This document shows, in pieces, positions 50,005 to 57,350 of a stretch of DNA of 57,350 nucleotides. Within the stretch, counting starts at the first letter, position 1; every line of letters starts with the position of its first letter. The DNA comes from Clostridia bacterium. Lineage in GTDB: Bacteria; Bacillota; Clostridia; Christensenellales; CAG-138. The DNA is taken from contig JAFSPW010000066.1 in the NCBI GenBank assembly GCA_017451295.1, forward strand, positions 1-57,350, written 5' to 3'. The position numbers and the translations under genes were made by a program. The notes under the pieces are model-generated. The model worked only from the letters and a program-made list of their open reading frames with translations, was not told the origin of the DNA and searched no databases.

Positions 50005-52037
50005 AAACCTGGAAATACACCACTGCCGCCCGCATCATCGCCGGCTGTCTGTTCGTCCTCTTTTCCATGGCCACCATCCTGGGCGCCATAGGTTCCTATG
50101 CCCTTCTTTCCCGCAACGCCTTCAACGATGGGGGAGAGGAGCTGTTCTTAGATGCCGCCCACAGGCTTATGAGCCGGGATGCGAACCGGGTCCTGGATCA
50201 GCTGTCCGGTGCCTGGAGCTATACAAAGCAGGAATCCCTTGCAGCGGCGGACCTAACCCTGCCCTCCGATCTTGGCCCTCGGCATACCAACTTCCGCTTT
50301 GCCGCCTATACCATAGAGAAACAGGAACTGCTGAACAACGGGAACCCGGAAGGAGCCCTGGCCTATACGGAAGGTGTCCAGTTTGTCACCCTGCTCCCCG
50401 ATGGGGTCAAGGAGTATACGCAAACCTTCCCCACCGAGGCGGAAGCCTATGCAGCCCTGGAACAGATTCATGCCCAGGAACCCTGGTACATCAGCTACTC
50501 TGTGGAACCATCGGGCGGAGGCTTCCTTCTGGAAGCCCACTATCAACCTCGGGAGCAGCGGCAGATTTATCTATGCTATGGCATCGAGAAGAGCTTGCCC
50601 GTGCTGGATAGATACGCCCTCATCCTGCCCCTTGTCAACGCCCTCATTGCCTTACGCAACTGGGTGCTGCCCCTTAGTTTGCTGGGCCTTGCCTTGGCTC
50701 TTTTCCTGTTCGTCTTCCTCCTCTCCTCCGCCGGGCATCGCCAGGGGCAAAAGGAGCTGCTGACCCCCCATTGGCTGGATAAACTCCCCCTGGAGCTGGT
50801 GATTCTCGCCATGGGCCTGATACTGTATGCGGCGGCGGCCCTGCTTCAACACTGGCCAGAGGCCATGGTGCTGCTGTTCCTGCCCCTGCTCCTTACTTTG
50901 GGCCTGCTGTTCTGCATGACCTTCGCCGTTCGCTGCAAAACCAAAACCCTTTGGAAAAACACGATTGCTCGGTATGTGGTGCAGGCCCTTCTGGCGGCCT
51001 TGCGCTGGCTCTGGTATCTTCTCAAAGGCTTGCCCCTCATCTGGAAAGCCCTCCTTCTGTGGGGCGGTATCAGCTTTATGGAGCTGGTCATGATGGTTGA
51101 CTTTGCCAGAAGTCCCTTGGTAGTCTTCTGGCTGCTGGAAAAGCTCATCCTGACCCCTCTTCTTGTTGCCTTTGTCCTTGGCCTAAAAAAGCTGCAAGAG
51201 GTTGCCGGGCGCATGGCGGCGGGGGACATGACCCCCGTGGATACAAAATATCTCTTTCCCAGCCAGAAGACTCACGCCCAGAACCTAAATCGCATCGGCG
51301 AGGGGGCCATGGCGGCTGCCCGGCGGCAGATGCAATCCGAACGCATGAAGACGGAGCTGATTACCAATGTGAGCCACGATCTCAAAACCCCTCTCACGTC
51401 CCTCATCTCCTATGTGGATTTGCTCAAGAAGGAGGGCCTTTCCACTCCCCGCGCCCCGGAATATCTGGAGGTTTTGGACCGGCAGAGCCAGCGGCTCAAG
51501 AAGCTGACGGAGGACTTGGTGGAGGCCAGCAAGGCTTCCAGCGGCAGTCTGCCCGTAAGTCTGGAGCCGACGGATGTGAACCTGCTATTGAGCCAAGGCA
51601 TGGGGGAGTATGCCCAGCGGCTGGAAGCTGCCGGTCTGGAGCCCGTAATCACCCTCGATACGAGCGCTCCTAAGATAATGGCCGACGGGCGGCTGCTGTG
51701 GCGGGTGTTCGACAACCTGCTCGGCAACGCCTGCAAATACGCCCTTCCCGGCACGAGGGTGTATCTGTCCACCGCCATAGACGGGGCTACGGTGCGTATC
51801 TCCTGCAAGAATGTCAGCAAAGCCCCCTTGAACATCTCCGCTCAGGAGCTGATGGAACGTTTCGTTCGGGGGGACGCCTCCCGGAACACGGAGGGCAGCG
51901 GCCTGGGCCTGTCCATCGCTCAAAGCCTGGCGGCCCTTATGGGCGGGGCTCTCGCCCTCACCATCGACGGGGACCTGTTTAAAGCAGAGGTCATCTTCCC
52001 CCTGCTGGGGGAAGGTGACCGGGTTACGTTGGGTTGA
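50001..52037 (+). CDS. Sensor histidine kinase
   Basis: The 678-residue kinase has an N-terminal helix (about residues 8-35) and an extracytoplasmic region to about 200. A set of six or so helices (about 205-400) is unusual for this class. A HisKA domain with His459 (NVSHDLKTPLTSL) and a HATPase_c domain (NLLGNACKYA, GSGLGLSIAQSL) complete it. The order resembles VanS/WalK-like kinases with a multi-pass membrane module. It is co-translated with the OmpR-type regulator (ATGA). Confidence 0.93.
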   Translation: MKTWKYTTAARIIAGCLFVLFSMATILGAIGSYALLSRNAFNDGGEELFLDAAHRLMSRDANRVLDQLSGAWSYTKQESLAAADLTLPSDLGPRHTNFRFAAYTIEKQELLNNGNPEGALAYTEGVQFVTLLPDGVKEYTQTFPTEAEAYAALEQIHAQEPWYISYSVEPSGGGFLLEAHYQPREQRQIYLCYGIEKSLPVLDRYALILPLVNALIALRNWVLPLSLLGLALALFLFVFLLSSAGHRQGQKELLTPHWLDKLPLELVILAMGLILYAAAALLQHWPEAMVLLFLPLLLTLGLLFCMTFAVRCKTKTLWKNTIARYVVQALLAALRWLWYLLKGLPLIWKALLLWGGISFMELVMMVDFARSPLVVFWLLEKLILTPLLVAFVLGLKKLQEVAGRMAAGDMTPVDTKYLFPSQKTHAQNLNRIGEGAMAAARRQMQSERMKTELITNVSHDLKTPLTSLISYVDLLKKEGLSTPRAPEYLEVLDRQSQRLKKLTEDLVEASKASSGSLPVSLEPTDVNLLLSQGMGEYAQRLEAAGLEPVITLDTSAPKIMADGRLLWRVFDNLLGNACKYALPGTRVYLSTAIDGATVRISCKNVSKAPLNISAQELMERFVRGDASRNTEGSGLGLSIAQSLAALMGGALALTIDGDLFKAEVIFPLLGEGDRVTLG

Positions 52038-52043
52038 TGGGGC

Positions 52044-52898
52044 TTAGATGGTGCCGGAAACGGTGATGACCGCCTCCCCGGGCTCCACGGTGTAGGCGCC
52101 GGTGTTGGGGTCCTGGGTGAAGGTGGCGGCGGGAACGGTGATGGCGCCGGGGACCGTAGCAAAGGCGCCCGTGGTCTCGTCATAGGTGTAGTTGTCGGCC
52201 TTGGGCAGGGGACTGCCGTCCATGGTCACAGCCAGATTGGAGAGGATGGGGTCAAAGGTGTCGGTGATGACGACGTTGTCCCCGGCCACGGTGGCGGTGT
52301 TCCCCCGGTTCTCAATGGTAAACGTGTAGGTAATCTGTCGATCCGCTCCCACGTTCTGGGGATTTAGAGCCTTGGTGATGCTCAGCTCCGGGGCGGTCTG
52401 GGCGTTGATGGTGGCGGAGGCGGTCACGGGTGCCGTCAGGATGTTGCCGGTGACGGTGGCCGTGTTGGTGATAACCCCGTCTTCTTCGGGGGACGCATAG
52501 TCCGTCACCTGGGCCACATAGATAAGCTGCACATTGCCCCCCGTGGGCACCTGAATGCCGGAGATGACCAGGGGCGCTCCGGGGGTCACCGTGGGCTCGG
52601 CCTGCTGCACCCCGTCCACAAAGTAGCGGATGGAGCCCTCCACATAGCTTAACGGGTACACCGGCTGATCCTCAAAGTCATACCCGCCCAAATCGTCCGT
52701 CACCGTCAGGGCCGTTACGTCCCCGGTGCCGTTGTTCATCAGGCTCACCACATAGGTGATGTAGTCTCCCGGCTGGTAGCTTTCTGTCAGGGCCTGCTTC
52801 TGGGCAGTGAGGGCATCGGTAATCTGCCCCGTGGTCACATTGGAGCGCTGCACCCGGTTCCGATAGGACAGGGTGGCTTGGTTGGTGAAAGTAAGCAT
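52044..52898 (-). CDS. DUF11 repeat protein without a signal peptide
   Basis: The 284-residue protein starts MLTFTNQATLSYRNRVQRSNVTT and has two DUF11-type beta domains, with ITYVVSLMNNGTGDVTALTVTDDL and ITYTFTIENRGNTATVAGDNVVITDTF. No signal peptide or transmembrane helix is visible, and no sorting motif. Related Clostridia proteins exist with no known role; spore-coat or surface assembly is only a guess. The ATG at 52898 follows AGGAGG. It is convergent with the kinase gene, six bases apart, with no terminator seen. Confidence 0.82.
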   Translation of the reverse strand: MLTFTNQATLSYRNRVQRSNVTTGQITDALTAQKQALTESYQPGDYITYVVSLMNNGTGDVTALTVTDDLGGYDFEDQPVYPLSYVEGSIRYFVDGVQQAEPTVTPGAPLVISGIQVPTGGNVQLIYVAQVTDYASPEEDGVITNTATVTGNILTAPVTASATINAQTAPELSITKALNPQNVGADRQITYTFTIENRGNTATVAGDNVVITDTFDPILSNLAVTMDGSPLPKADNYTYDETTGAFATVPGAITVPAATFTQDPNTGAYTVEPGEAVITVSGTI

Positions 52899-53594
52899 AG
52901 CATAACCTCCTGTTAGAGTGTAGGTGGTGTATACTATGCTTTTTTTTAGTTTTGGGTGAGAGTATAGAAGGCGATAGCCGCCGCATGCGTTGCCTGCCCT
53001 TTCTTTCGCCGCTTTTTCTATATACCGCCGTAGGGGAGAGACTCGCCTCTCCCGCTTGCCTCCGCCGCCCCTCCTATCATCCCGACCGTAGGGGCCGACG
53101 CCCTCGGCGGCCCGCCTCCCCTCTTGTCAATCGACCGAGCCGCTTTCCACCTTTTTGTCATCCCGACCGAGCTGCTTTCCACCTTTTTTGTCATCCCGAC
53201 CGAGCCGCCTAAAGCGGCGAGCGGAGGGATCTGTTAACCAACTCCCATGTCCAAGAGATTTCTCCGCTCGGTCGCTTCGCGTCCTCGGTCGAAATGACAA
53301 GGGAAACCCTTGCCTCCACCGTTGCCAAACAAAACTGGCAAAGGAGAGGATTCTTGCCTCCACCGTTTGGCGAAGCCAAATGGGGGAGGTGGCATTTTTG
53401 CCTTGGCAAAAATGACGGAAGGGGCTGTTCTTCCCCCAGCGGGGGAGGATGTCGCCGTGAGGCGACAGGTGAGGGAGAGCATTGCCTTGGTGCAACACGA
53501 GGCACCCTTTTGCCCTCCGGCCAAAATGCCGAAAGGGGCCGCCTGGCTTTTCTCTCATCGGTTTTAGGCCGGATTGCAGCGCAGGAACGGGCAC
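52899..53594. repeat. Gene-free region with dispersed palindromic repeats
   Basis: No credible gene is present. The region has tandem pieces of TTTGTCATCCCGACCGAGCNGCTTT (about 53125-53205), the 111-bp palindromic unit at 53189-53299, and two CTTGCCTCCACCGTTT/GCC starts (about 53309 and 53355). It also has GGGGGAGGTGGCATTTTTGCC with the matching arm GGCAAAAATG (about 53382-53413), then CCCCCAGCGGGGG and GTCGCCgtgaGGCGAC (about 53443-53475). These are the same module types seen at 14386-14900 and 18412-18545. Confidence 0.8.
53189..53299. repeat. 111-bp imperfect palindromic repeat
   Basis: TGTCATCCCGACCGAG (53189-53204) and CTCGGTCGAAATGACA (53284-53299) form the ends, with GAGCGGAGGGATCT and AGATTTCTCCGCTC pairing inside. 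The centre reads GTTAACCAACTCCCATGTCC. Fragments of the left end lie just upstream, next to CACCTTTTT. I recall similar CGACCGA-ended repeats in Clostridia genomes but cannot verify it here. Confidence 0.8.
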
Positions 53595-54401
53595 CTATTG
53601 GTTTTGAACTCTCAGGGCCCAGAAGGCGATAGCCGCCGCATTGGACACGTTCAAAGAGTCCACCCCCCGTTTCATGGGGATGATGACGGCGGCATCACAG
53701 CGGCGCAAGGTCTGCTCTTTTAGCCCCGTGCCCTCGGTGCCCAAGACCATGGCCAGCTTCTCCCTGCCCAAAAGCCTATGGTCGTCAATCGTCCAGGCAT
53801 CCGGCCGCAGGGCCAGGGCGGCGGTGAAAAAGCCCTCGGCCTTCAACACCTCCCAATCCTCAAGCCTCGCCCAGGGCACCTGAAACACGGTCCCCATGCT
53901 GACCCGCACCGCGCGACGCAGCAGCGGGTCGCAGCAGGCGGGGGAGAGGAGCACCCCATCCAGCCCCAGAGCCGCCGCCGAACGGAAGATAGCTCCCAGG
54001 TTGGTGGCATCCACTATGTCCTCCAGCACCGCCACCCGCCGGGCCCCCTTCAGCACCTCCTGCGCCGTTTGCTCCTGCGGCCTACGCATGGCGCACAATA
54101 CGCCCCGGGTCAGGTCATAGCCGGTGAGTTTTGACAATAGGCCGTCGTCCGCCGTGTACACGGGCACATCCCCCAGTCGCTGCAAAAGCTCTGCGGCGGA
54201 CCCCTCTATGTGCCGCCGCTCGGTGAGGAGCGACACGGGGATGAGCCCCGCGTCCAGCGCCGTGCCGATGACCTTAGGGCTCTCCGCAATAAATACGCCA
54301 TCCTCGGGATGGAGCCTATTCTTCAATTGATTCTCCGTCAGCCGGGCGTATGCGTCCAGTTCCGGGGCAAAAAAGTTTGTGATTTCAACAATATGGGCCA
54401 T
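53595..54401 (-). CDS. SpoU/TrmH-family RNA 2'-O-methyltransferase
   Basis: The 268-residue enzyme has an N-terminal substrate domain (about residues 1-105) and a SPOUT domain with NLGAIFRSAAALG, VLGTEGTGL and the knot segment IPMKRGVDSLNVSNAAAIAFW. It transfers methyl from S-adenosylmethionine to a ribose in rRNA or tRNA; the target nucleotide is unknown. The ATG at 54401 has a weak upstream site (GGTGGAGG). Confidence 0.93.
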   Translation of the reverse strand: MAHIVEITNFFAPELDAYARLTENQLKNRLHPEDGVFIAESPKVIGTALDAGLIPVSLLTERRHIEGSAAELLQRLGDVPVYTADDGLLSKLTGYDLTRGVLCAMRRPQEQTAQEVLKGARRVAVLEDIVDATNLGAIFRSAAALGLDGVLLSPACCDPLLRRAVRVSMGTVFQVPWARLEDWEVLKAEGFFTAALALRPDAWTIDDHRLLGREKLAMVLGTEGTGLKEQTLRRCDAAVIIPMKRGVDSLNVSNAAAIAFWALRVQNQ

Positions 54402-54554
54402 TTATTCCTCCACCTTCTATGTTTTTTCCCTCAGCCATGATGTCGCAGGGAAAGAACCACGTGCCCTTCTGAACCCTCTTGACCGTCAGCACCTTCCCAG
54501 GCATTCAGCATAACGGCTCCGTCCGTGGGGTTCCTCTTTTATCTCAGGTTCCTA

Positions 54555-55019
54555 TTATAACTTCTTTTCAAAAACATAGCGCTGAGGGCTCATCCCCATC
54601 GCTTGATACAGGGCAATGGCATCCTTGTTAAAATCCCATGCATGCAAATCCAAACGAGTAGCGCCCTTCTCTCTTGCCCATGACTCAACATGTGAAAAAA
54701 GACTGGTTGCAATGCCGTTGCGGCGATAGGAAGGTAAAACATAGATATCATCCAGGCATACAGTCTTTACATTTTCAACCATACCGCTTTGCTTCCAAAG
54801 CGATGCCCTAACGACGCCCACCAGCTGTTCATTCTCAAAAGCACCAAGCTCCAAAACATCTGGGTGAGACAAATTGTGAGCGAAAGCATCCTTGGGGTAT
54901 ATCGTATCCTTGTCTCTATGAACAAAGCAGTCTGGCCGAGCCAGCACATGCATTTCATCCAAATCCTTGTATAATTCAATTACCTGATCGTAATCTGACT
55001 GTGCCAGTTTTCTAATCAC
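54555..55019 (-). CDS. GNAT-family N-acetyltransferase
   Basis: The 154-residue protein has the GNAT fold: an N-terminal MIRKLAQSDYDQVIELYKDL and the acetyl-CoA loop motif YRRNGIATSLFSHVE. The end reads DFNKDAIALYQAMGMSP. It would acetylate a small amine or protein terminus. The start is a GTG at 55019 with GAAGGGA upstream. Base composition is visibly AT-richer than that of its neighbours, which suggests recent acquisition. No operon partner is present. Confidence 0.9.
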   Translation of the reverse strand: MIRKLAQSDYDQVIELYKDLDEMHVLARPDCFVHRDKDTIYPKDAFAHNLSHPDVLELGAFENEQLVGVVRASLWKQSGMVENVKTVCLDDIYVLPSYRRNGIATSLFSHVESWAREKGATRLDLHAWDFNKDAIALYQAMGMSPQRYVFEKKL

Positions 55020-55099
55020 CGTAAGCTTTATCCCTTCTTTTTCGAATCTTTATTTGCTTCTCACGCTTTGCAGGCGTTTGTGTGATATGAATGTTTCTG

Positions 55100-55129
55100 T
55101 TGCCATTTCCCCTTGAAGTATAGTATACT
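55100..55129 (+). promoter_or_regulatory. Promoter of the flavodiiron gene
   Basis: TTGCCA (55100-55105), an 18-bp spacer and TATACT (55124-55129) lie 29 bp before the ATG at 55159; AAGAAGGGGG is the ribosome site. Confidence 0.65.
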
Positions 55130-55158
55130 GGTGGCGACAAATCAAGAAGGGGGTCCCC

Positions 55159-56949
55159 ATGAACATTTCCAAGGATATCCGCTATGTTGGCGTCAACGAC
55201 CACAAGATCGACCTGTTTGAGGGCCAGTACAAAGTTCCCAACGGCATGGCCTATAATTCCTATGTGATTCTGGATGAGCAGGTGGCCGTCATGGACACCG
55301 TGGACCAGAACTTCACCCACCAATGGCTGGACAACCTGGAAGCCGCTTTGGAGGGGAGAAAGCCCAGCTATCTCATCGTCCAGCATATGGAGCCGGACCA
55401 CTCCGCCAATATCGACAGTTTCCTGAAAACCTATCCCCAGGTCACCGTGGTGGCCACCGCCAAGGCCTTTGCCATGATGGACAACTTCTTCGGCCCCGAT
55501 TTGGTGAAGAACCGTCTGGTGGCCCAAAATGGCGATACGCTCACCCTGGGCAGCCACACCCTCACCTTTGTCCATGCCCCCATGGTCCATTGGCCCGAGG
55601 TCATGGTCACCTACGACAGCACGGACAAGGTCCTTTTCTCCGCCGATGCCTTCGGCAAGTTCGGCGCCCTGGACAAGCCCGAGCCCTGGGACGATGAAGC
55701 CCGCCGGTACTATATCGGCATCGTGGGCAAGTACGGCACCCAGACCATCGGCCTTTTAAAGAAAGCCGCCGGGCTGGATATCCAGACCATCTGCCCCCTC
55801 CATGGCCCCGTGCTTACGGAGAACCTGGGCCACTATTTGAAGCTCTATGAAACCTGGGGCTCCTATGCCGTGGAGAGCGAGGGCATCCTTGTGGCCTATA
55901 CCTCCGTCTACGGTCACACCAAGAAGGCGGTGGAGCTGCTCGTAAACAAGCTCAAGCAAGCCGGCTGCCCCCAGGTGGTCGCGCACGACTTAGCCCGCAC
56001 GGATATGTCCCTGGCCGTCAGCGATGCCTTCAAGTTCGGTAAAATCGTCCTGGCCACCACCACCTATAATGCGGAAATCTATCCCTTCATGCGGGAGTTT
56101 ATCGACCATCTGACCGAGCGGAACTTCCAGGGCCGCACCGTGGCCTTCATCGAAAACGGGTCCTGGGCGCCCATGGCTGCCAAGATTATGAAGGAGAAGC
56201 TGTCCGCCTGCAAGAATTTGACCTTTGCAGACAACGTCGTGCACATCAAGTCCGCCATGAACGCCGAGAACAAGGACCAGATGGATGCCTTGGCGAAGGA
56301 GCTGTGCCAGGACTACCAGGCCCTGTCCCCCGAAGCCCCCAACAAGAACGACATGACCGCCCTGTTTAAGATTGGCTACGGCCTCTATGTCATCACCTCC
56401 AACGATGGCAAGAAGGATAACGGCCTCATCGTCAACACCGTAGCCCAGGTCACCAGTCAGCCCAACCGCATCGCCGTCACCATCAACAAGATGAACTATT
56501 CCCACCATGTCATCGAGCAGACGGGGATTCTGAATTTGAACTGCCTCAGCGAGGATGCTCCCTTCTCCGTCTTCGAGAACTTCGGCTTCCAGTCCGGCCG
56601 CACGGCGGACAAGTTCGCCGGCCAGACACTCTCCCGCACGGACAACGGCCTCGTCATGCTCCGCAAGCATGTGAACGCCGTCATGTCCCTAAAGGTGGTC
56701 CAGAGCATCGACCTGGGCACCCACGGCATGTTCATCTGCGATGTCACCGAAGCCCGGGTCATCTCCAACGTCCCCTCCATGACCTATGCCTACTACCACG
56801 CCCATGTGAAGCCCCAGCCCAAGACCGAGGGCAAGAAGGGCTTCGTCTGCAAGATTTGCGGCTATGTCTATGAGGGGGAGGAGCTCCCCGAAGACTTCGT
56901 CTGCCCCCTGTGCAAGCATGGCGCGGCGGACTTTGAACCCATCCAATAA
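55159..56949 (+). CDS. Flavodiiron protein fused to flavin reductase and rubredoxin domains
   Basis: The 596-residue cytoplasmic enzyme reduces oxygen (or nitric oxide) to protect anaerobes. The diiron site is in the N-terminal beta-lactamase fold: His76, Glu78, Asp80 and His81 (QHMEPDH), with further ligands in HAPMVHWPEV, SADAFG and PLHGPV. A flavodoxin domain follows (ILVAYTSVYGHTKKAV, about residue 250). A flavin-reductase domain occupies about 400-545. A rubredoxin ends the protein (CKICGYVYEG and CPLCKHG). The fusion places the electron-supply chain in one chain. Rubrerythrin follows 24 bases later. Confidence 0.94.
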   Translation: MNISKDIRYVGVNDHKIDLFEGQYKVPNGMAYNSYVILDEQVAVMDTVDQNFTHQWLDNLEAALEGRKPSYLIVQHMEPDHSANIDSFLKTYPQVTVVATAKAFAMMDNFFGPDLVKNRLVAQNGDTLTLGSHTLTFVHAPMVHWPEVMVTYDSTDKVLFSADAFGKFGALDKPEPWDDEARRYYIGIVGKYGTQTIGLLKKAAGLDIQTICPLHGPVLTENLGHYLKLYETWGSYAVESEGILVAYTSVYGHTKKAVELLVNKLKQAGCPQVVAHDLARTDMSLAVSDAFKFGKIVLATTTYNAEIYPFMREFIDHLTERNFQGRTVAFIENGSWAPMAAKIMKEKLSACKNLTFADNVVHIKSAMNAENKDQMDALAKELCQDYQALSPEAPNKNDMTALFKIGYGLYVITSNDGKKDNGLIVNTVAQVTSQPNRIAVTINKMNYSHHVIEQTGILNLNCLSEDAPFSVFENFGFQSGRTADKFAGQTLSRTDNGLVMLRKHVNAVMSLKVVQSIDLGTHGMFICDVTEARVISNVPSMTYAYYHAHVKPQPKTEGKKGFVCKICGYVYEGEELPEDFVCPLCKHGAADFEPIQ

Positions 56950-56973
56950 CGCTCAAACACGAAAGGAGAAGCT

Positions 56974-57350
56974 ATGAATCAATATTCCGGAACCCAAACC
57001 GAAAAGAATCTGCAGGCCGCCTTTGCCGGGGAATCCCAGGCCAGGAACAAGTATACCTACTTTGCCTCCAAGGCCAAGAAGGAAGGGTATGAGCAGATTG
57101 CCGCCCTCTTCTTGAAGACCGCCGACAACGAGAAGGAGCATGCCAAGCTCTGGTTCAAGGAGCTGGGTGGCATCGGCACCACCGCCGAAAACCTGCTCGC
57201 CGCCGCCGAGGGCGAGAACTTCGAGTGGACGGACATGTACGAGGACTTTGCCAGGACCGCCGAGCAAGAGGGCTTTGCTGAATTGGCAGAAAAGTTCCGC
57301 CTGGTGGGCGCCATCGAGAAGCACCACGAGGAGCGGTATCGGGCGCTGCT
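56974..57350 (+). CDS. Rubrerythrin (3' end outside the window)
   Basis: At least 125 residues are visible before the window edge. The diiron ferritin-like motifs are [28 protein letters not shown] and [19 protein letters not shown]. The rubredoxin tail expected at the C-terminus is not in the window. Rubrerythrin reduces hydrogen peroxide. The ATG at 56974 follows AAAGGAG, 24 bases after the flavodiiron stop, so the two probably share one message and act together against oxygen and peroxide. Confidence 0.94.
   Translation, partial: MNQYSGTQTEKNLQAAFAGESQARNKYTYFASKAKKEGYEQIAALFLKTADNEKEHAKLWFKELGGIGTTAENLLAAAEGENFEWTDMYEDFARTAEQEGFAELAEKFRLVGAIEKHHEERYRAL

Noticed and set aside
54402..54554. 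Small gene or RNA between the methyltransferase and GNAT genes
   Set aside because: No open frame with a ribosome site and no strong structure can be seen.

Overview
The window looks like chromosome of a GC-rich, anaerobic member of the Clostridia, probably close to the Oscillospiraceae. The signs are cdaA-cdaR, a PadR/DUF1700/DUF4097 operon, Firmicutes-type nifS-nifU with a divergent Rrf2 regulator, a flavodiiron-rubredoxin fusion next to rubrerythrin, SigA-type promoters (TTGACA, 17 bp, TATAAT), clear AGGAGG ribosome binding sites and many short palindromic intergenic repeats. There is no rRNA or complete marker set, so the taxonomic placement is inference.

Layout. 1-620: the end of a tRNA-Pro gene, then two tRNA-Arg(CCG) genes on the minus strand. 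The promoter-proximal tRNA-Arg carries a 64-nt structured insertion in its T-loop, and a second, diverged copy of the same element sits beyond the terminator with a tRNA 3' fragment. 620-2200: thioredoxin-like protein, a 46-residue CXXC protein and a polyferredoxin, all overlapping. 2250-4100: minus-strand PadR/DUF1700/DUF4097 envelope-stress type operon. 4100-8320: ferredoxin-type aldo/keto reductase, secreted CHAP protein, flavodoxin-fold oxidoreductase and zinc alcohol dehydrogenase. 8400-12600: MoxR/DUF58/transglutaminase operon. 12600-14400: MBL-fold protein coupled to a threonine-aldolase-type enzyme. 14980-18360: large GH127-type arabinofuranosidase lipoprotein flanked by repeat-rich DNA. 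18820-24700: EamA transporter, NlpC/P60-dockerin protein, trxB, nth, an unknown membrane protein, obgE and yhbY. 24700-31300: GtrA, an ABC exporter pair, cdaA-cdaR and an FAD dehydrogenase. 31380-35970: SpoIID-like dockerin protein, a 163-bp MITE-like hairpin, zinc-ribbon protein, AEC carrier and a frameshifted gene.

36000-39080 is an Fe-S assembly and cysteine locus (nifS-nifU-cysK) divergent from its Rrf2 regulator, with matching inverted repeats on the nifS promoter. 39070-45940 is a purine nucleoside uptake and cleavage operon: a BMP lipoprotein, ABC ATPase, two permeases and two nucleoside hydrolases. A 1094-residue LTD/CotH surface protein follows directly. 49300-52040 is an OmpR-type two-component system. 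52040-55020 holds a DUF11 protein, a repeat cluster, an SpoU methyltransferase and a low-GC GNAT gene. 55100 to the end is an oxygen and peroxide detoxification pair (flavodiiron fusion, rubrerythrin cut by the window edge).

The most unusual structures are the T-loop insertion element in the tRNA-Arg genes, the long hairpin element after the SpoIID-like gene, and the family of palindromic repeats with compensatory arm changes. No CRISPR array, complete insertion sequence or prophage was seen.
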